Below the pieces are notes generated by a model. It did no database searches, was not told where the DNA came from, and was given only the letters and a program-made list of their open reading frames with translations. Position numbers and translations under genes: made by a program. From Chara braunii (lineage: Eukaryota; Streptophyta; Charophyceae; Charales; Characeae): DNA of 31,397 bases. The stretch covers positions 1,332,556-1,363,952 of the forward strand of contig BFEA01000405.1 of the NCBI GenBank assembly GCA_003427395.1, written 5' to 3'. Shown in pieces: positions 27,651 through 31,397 of the stretch. Positions within the stretch are counted from its first letter, which is position 1, and every line of letters begins with the position of its first letter.

Positions 27651-27876
27651 ATAAACCCAGTTATAACCCTTATCTGTATTCCTTGTTGCTATGTTTTGAC
27701 TGAGTATACTGTGTGCACTCCTACTTTGACTTTTCAGTTTGACTTTCAGGATACAAACCAGACTAAGTAAAGGAACGTATGTGCAAGGTCGGTCTCAATT
27801 TTATTGTTTGACTGAAAGCAGATTGTGGGATTGCATCTGGGGAAGGATGGGAGGAAGGTCGTATTGCTTGAGTTTG

Positions 27877-28630
27877 ACTGGGTCTACCAAAGGCTGGGCA
27901 GGTCTCCATAAGTTTGGGAAGACCCAGTGCTATGTTTATTTTGAATTACCAGGAGAACCAGACATGTTCCATAAGTTTGGGTGGTCTGGTTGCTCTGACT
28001 TGTGAGGGCTAACTGTGGATGATTTTTCAGGGACCAAGCATGTTCCATAAGTTTTGGTGGCTTGGTCACCTCGTTTACTTTTTTTTTTTTTTTGTCAGTT
28101 TCTTTAGTTCCTGAACGAGGAGGTCTGAGCATGTTCTATAAGTTTGGGTGACTCGGCCTCTTCCTGCTTTGGTTTTAAGAAAAATGAACCAGGCTGAGGA
28201 CCAAGACATCTTCCATAGGTTTGGGTGGTCTTGATCCAACGCCACGCACATGCTGAAACCAGAAGACTATAACTTGACTATACTTTATTACTATTTTATT
28301 TATGAATAGGCTAGTCAGACAGGGTTCCATAAGTTTGGGTGGTCTGACTATAGCTTATCACCAACTCAAGAAAGTATTAATTAAGAATAAACTTGTGGTA
28401 GGAAGGGGTAGACTGAATCTTGAGTTAAACTTTAAGATGATCGGTTCAGTTATATCTTACCTTAAAAGATTAAGTGCAGATAATTATATAAATCTTGGAT
28501 ACTTAAACAGTTAAGGGCGACAAGGATGGCCTAGTCATATGCTCAAAGAAAAAAAAAGTTGTTGTGCCCTGTGTTTGTGTATATTTCATGGCTGAGCTAG
28601 ACATGTTCCATAAGTTTGGGTGATCTAGCT
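27877..28630 (+). repeat. Array of seven hairpins with an invariant loop and covarying stems
   Basis: Loops centre on CCATAAGTTTGGG at 27906, 27969, 28045, 28136, 28213, 28327 and 28608; the fuller form is ATGTTCCATAAGTTTGGGTG. Stems differ but pair: ACTGGGTCT/AGACCCAGT, AACCAGAC/GTCTGGTT, GACCAAGC/GCTTGGTC, CTGAGC/ACTCGG (with GAGG/CCTC), CAAGAC/GTCTTG, TAGTCAGAC/GTCTGACTA and AGCTAGA/TCTAGCT. Intervening sequence is unrelated. Hairpin 1 has a longer loop. No open frame spans the array. Confidence 0.85.
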
Positions 28631-28639
28631 TTATGCCCT

Positions 28640-28915
28640 ATGTAAGCTGGGTATAAAGGGGTAAATAATTGAACGATCATGAACTATCGTTTGATAAGTT
28701 GACTTTGAGATAGTGAGAGTACTTACCTTTGTGGCTTGGCCTGCATGTGACTGAGTGAGGATACGACTTAGTCCGAAGTTTCAGTTTAATAGGTAGTTGC
28801 TTTAGTTGCTCGTCACGTGCTAGAGCCATAGGAGTTAGTTTCAATTCCTGCATTTTCTAAGCTGAGTTTTTTTTTACTTAGGTCAATTTGTGCATTTTCT
28901 ATGATCTTTTATTAT
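28640..28915. other. Spacer, no feature recognised
   Basis: AT-rich sequence between the hairpin array and the 122-bp repeats. No motif identified. Confidence 0.4.
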
Positions 28916-28919
28916 ACTT

Positions 28920-29560
28920 GGACTAGTAAAATCTTGGGAAGCCACTGTCTCTACGGGAAGTGCTGCTAAAATTTCTACAAAACCAAGGAGTTAGTCAAAC
29001 TTTACCAGATTCTTTTTTCAGGGTCCAATTTTTCTAACTCTTTGGCTTAGTAAAAATATGAAAAACCTCATTTTCCAAAGGGAGTGCTGCCCAATTTTTT
29101 GCTAATTCAGGGGATTAGACGAAATTAGACGTTAAGAAGTCAAATTCATTTCAGATTATGAACTTAGCTTTGTATAAATCTTGGAATAGTACTTCCTCTA
29201 CAGGAAGCGCCGCCAAAATTTCTACAAATCTGAGAAGTTAGTTAATTTTTTTTCTTACTTGAGCTCAAGTCTTGTTTCTGAGTTCATATCTGACTTAGTA
29301 TTAATCTCGGAAGTCTACCTTTCTAAAGGAAGTGCTGCCCTAATTTTTACTAATTCAGGGAGTTAAATAAATTTTGATTTTTTCGAATTAAAGTTTGATT
29401 TTTTTTGTTATTATAAATTCCGAGAAGATATTTTTCCTACGGGAAGCGCTATCGAAATTTTCTTAGTTTAGAGGAGTTAGATTATATTTTGACAGGTGAC
29501 AATTCTGACGATCCGCTCTGTATAGGGGAGTCTCTGCCAAAAGTCTACCTTTTCATTAGG
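28920..29560 (+). repeat. Five to six degenerate ~122-bp tandem units
   Basis: The core (C)GGGAAGTGCTGCY-AAAATTT recurs at 28956, 29081, 29203, 29328 and 29442 (spacings 125, 122, 125, 114). Each copy is preceded by TTAGTA-AATCTYGGAAG and followed by CTA-AATTCAGGGAGTTAG-like sequence. Just before the core several units form a short stem (CTTCC-TCTACA-GGAAG, CTTTC-TAAA-GGAAG, TTCC-TAC-GGGAA) around a CTAC-like loop. A last fragment may lie near 29525. Confidence 0.75.
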
Positions 29561-31250
29561 CACTGATTTAAGGATAGACTCAGGATTAGTTAAGTAGAAT
29601 GAAGTTTGGTGAAATTGTGATATAGAGATTACTCTCGATTTAAACTCATAGATTTAGCTTGGGGACTGACCTATCTTGTGTTACAGGTCCTCTTGAACGT
29701 TTGATTCCAAATCAGGACTAGATTCAACTTGATCCTACAAGCATCACCTTCTGTTATCACTGATAACAGGTCGGTTGCCAATTCGTCGGTCTACGACTCG
29801 ACTACAATTCATCCTCAATACTCAATCTAAAAGGATTTAGCCCTTGTGATTTTTGTTGTTTTATTGAGGTTTTCACCCGGACTTTTATTGAATAGTCATT
29901 TAACAAAGGTACTGAGCATTTAATTATCGTTGGTTAAACAAGGGTTGGGGTTTGCATGAGTAAAGCGAGGGGTATGAGTATAAAGATTGGTTGAAGTTGA
30001 CTCCGTGTAGTGTGTGGATTTTTGGGTTGACTCATTGATGTGATTGCAAGTATGTTATGAGGTTCGGATTTTGGATTTGACTGTCTTCGATCACATACAT
30101 ATATATGGCTGTCAGGAATCCCACTGTGATTGTGAGACGTGTTCGTCATATACTTATTCCCCTTTACATGTATATACGTATGTACCTATATTGGGTGTTC
30201 ACGTGACCTGAGAGGGTTCACGCTTAAGGGTTAAATAGGGGTTGAGATTGAGAAAAGGAAGAAAACCCCTCTATGTATTGTATGCTTCTCAAAAATTTCT
30301 TAGTCAGACGTTGGTCCTGGACCTGGATTCGAGGTCCTTGTCCAGGACATCCCAGACCCTAGACTCTGCATGAAAAGGATCTCCCCCCGCACAGAGCCTA
30401 TTGGCCCCGCCTGCCGAGATACTCAACCTAAGGGCCGGAGGTGTCGCGGAGGACGCACGACTATTCCTTCAATCATGCAACATGGTGAAGGGGTAAACCT
30501 TCATGATACTTCGAGTTTGTCACTTGAGTGTCATAAGTGGTACTCGGATTCACGAGGGACCGCTTGACTATGGACACTACATAGTACGCCATCATTGCGA
30601 CTGCTTGTGTATTCATGCATTGGTAGTCGATATGGGAAGACCCTGTGTCCGCACGGTTTTATATTAAGTCTCGCGTGAGACGCCTATCCGATTTCCGCAT
30701 TGGAGAGTTATGGGATGACTACTAAGGGACTAGGAGTATTGTCGCATTGTTTGTTTCGTGTCGTTCTGTATATGTTTGGTGTATGTGTGTGTGTTTTTCA
30801 TTATTATTATATTTTTAGAGTGGCGTGTGAGTGGTGTGTGGGATGCGTCCTAGTCGACCGGCGACGAATCGCGCCGGCGACCTCAACCCCCCTAGGATGT
30901 CGATTCGTGTGCGGGTCCAATAGAGGTGTAATACCACGTGTACCCCCTATGCTACAACGAACGAGAAACGCCCTCGGCTGGTCAACCTCTGCGATTGCAA
31001 CTGATTAACTTTCGTATTGTGGACTGGTAGCTCGGCGGGGATATGCCCACCGCAGGGAGGTGACAGCTCCCGCAAGGTGGAGGTAAGGCGTGCCTCGCTT
31101 AGGCCATATCCTGTCGTAGGGGCTCGCGAGAGGTATGGCTGGTGTACTCGGCTGGAGCGGCTTGCGGAAGCTCCACTTGTATTCGCGACGAGGATTAAGA
31201 CCAACTCCTGCGTGACGTGGGCGGGAGGGTTCGCGCTGCTTTGTGCGGTG
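29561..31250. other. No gene recognised; short hairpins
   Basis: Only short open frames. At 30314-30348 GTCCTGGAC pairs with GTCCAGGAC, while an overlapping inner pair (GGACCT 30319-30324 with AGGTCC 30332-30337) is an alternative fold. The GT-rich region near 30780 is low complexity. Confidence 0.4.
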
Positions 31251-31256
31251 CCGGAC

Positions 31257-31397
31257 CTATGCACTCGACAGGTGGCGTCGTCGGTCACCATCGGAACCGC
31301 TCCTGCTATCCTCCTCTCCCTCATCCTCGCCCTCGTAGTCCTCGTCCGCATCCCGCACAGCCGCATCCGTATCAGGATCATCCTCCTCGATGGTGAC
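31257..31397 (-). CDS. Partial acidic protein C-terminus (runs off the window)
   Basis: The minus frame enters from the right edge with 46 codons to a TAG at 31257-31259. It is strongly acidic (TIEEDDPDTDAAVRDADEDY, then EGEDEGEEDS) and ends in a basic RRRHLSSA. Such tails occur in many host and retroelement proteins, so no function is assigned. The composition is protein-like, and the adjacent frames are either basic or broken. Confidence 0.45.
   Translation of the reverse strand, partial: VTIEEDDPDTDAAVRDADEDYEGEDEGEEDSRSGSDGDRRRHLSSA

Noticed and set aside
27877-28630. CRISPR array
   Set aside because: The short conserved word repeats, but spacing is irregular, copies are flanked by complementary stems, and the genome is eukaryotic.
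26100-31250. LTR retrotransposon spanning the right third of the window
   Set aside because: I looked for matched long terminal repeats, a tRNA primer site and gag/pol frames and found none.

Overview
The window is nuclear DNA from a eukaryote, most likely of the green-plant lineage. A charophyte alga such as Chara is my best guess, but this is inference. Supporting signs are the plant-like U2 snRNA 5' domain, a Harbinger transposon with separate Myb-like and transposase genes, long introns or gene-poor spacing, and an exact match to the plant snRNA upstream element at 7477. A 10-N gap and six single Ns show that it is a draft assembly. Most of the window is repeat, and only one clear host gene is present. 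LAYOUT: 1-6240 is accessory, repeat-rich DNA: (CA)n/(GT)n and (ATTG)n microsatellites, poly-T tracts with embedded palindromes, a perfect 22-bp foldback, a polypurine block, a diverged tandem family (about 4455-5830) and an 84-bp in-frame repeat. 6238-7400 (minus) holds a probable small multi-pass membrane protein with a frame break in homopolymer runs. 7680-10230 is A/G-rich and microsatellite DNA containing recurrent (GT)n / GC-core / (AATC)n modules. 10354-15603 (minus) is the main gene. It encodes a very large protein that joins a stonustoxin-type (SNTX/MACPF-like) N-terminal domain, a helical and thioredoxin-like region, a Cys-rich zinc-binding motif, a P-loop GTPase domain and a second Cys-rich plus coiled-coil C-terminus. 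It is split over three reading frames. One change of frame can be explained by a short intron; the other looks like a single-base frameshift. 16030-16650 is simple repeat. 17160-17509 (minus) carries tandem 5' fragments of U2 snRNA, one of them interrupted by a 120-bp inverted-repeat element with a TTAA target duplication. 17729-18820 is an inverted-repeat element containing 241-bp tandem units with strong hairpins. 18985-19350 (minus) is a tRNA-derived SINE. 19582-22678 is a Harbinger element with perfect 24-bp terminal repeats and an ATA target duplication. It is internally deleted, so that the Myb-like gene and the transposase gene meet tail to tail, each missing its end. It sits inside the terminal motif of another small element. 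24758-25303 is a further MITE, and 25531-25640 is a diverged U6 snRNA copy. 27877-28630 holds seven hairpins with an almost invariant loop and stems that differ in sequence yet remain complementary. This is the most unusual signal in the window. It is followed by five degenerate units of about 122 bp (28920-29560). A partial acidic protein end lies at the right edge. The genes do not form an operon or pathway: the region is one host gene of the GTPase/SNTX-domain type surrounded by layered transposable elements and snRNA-derived repeats.
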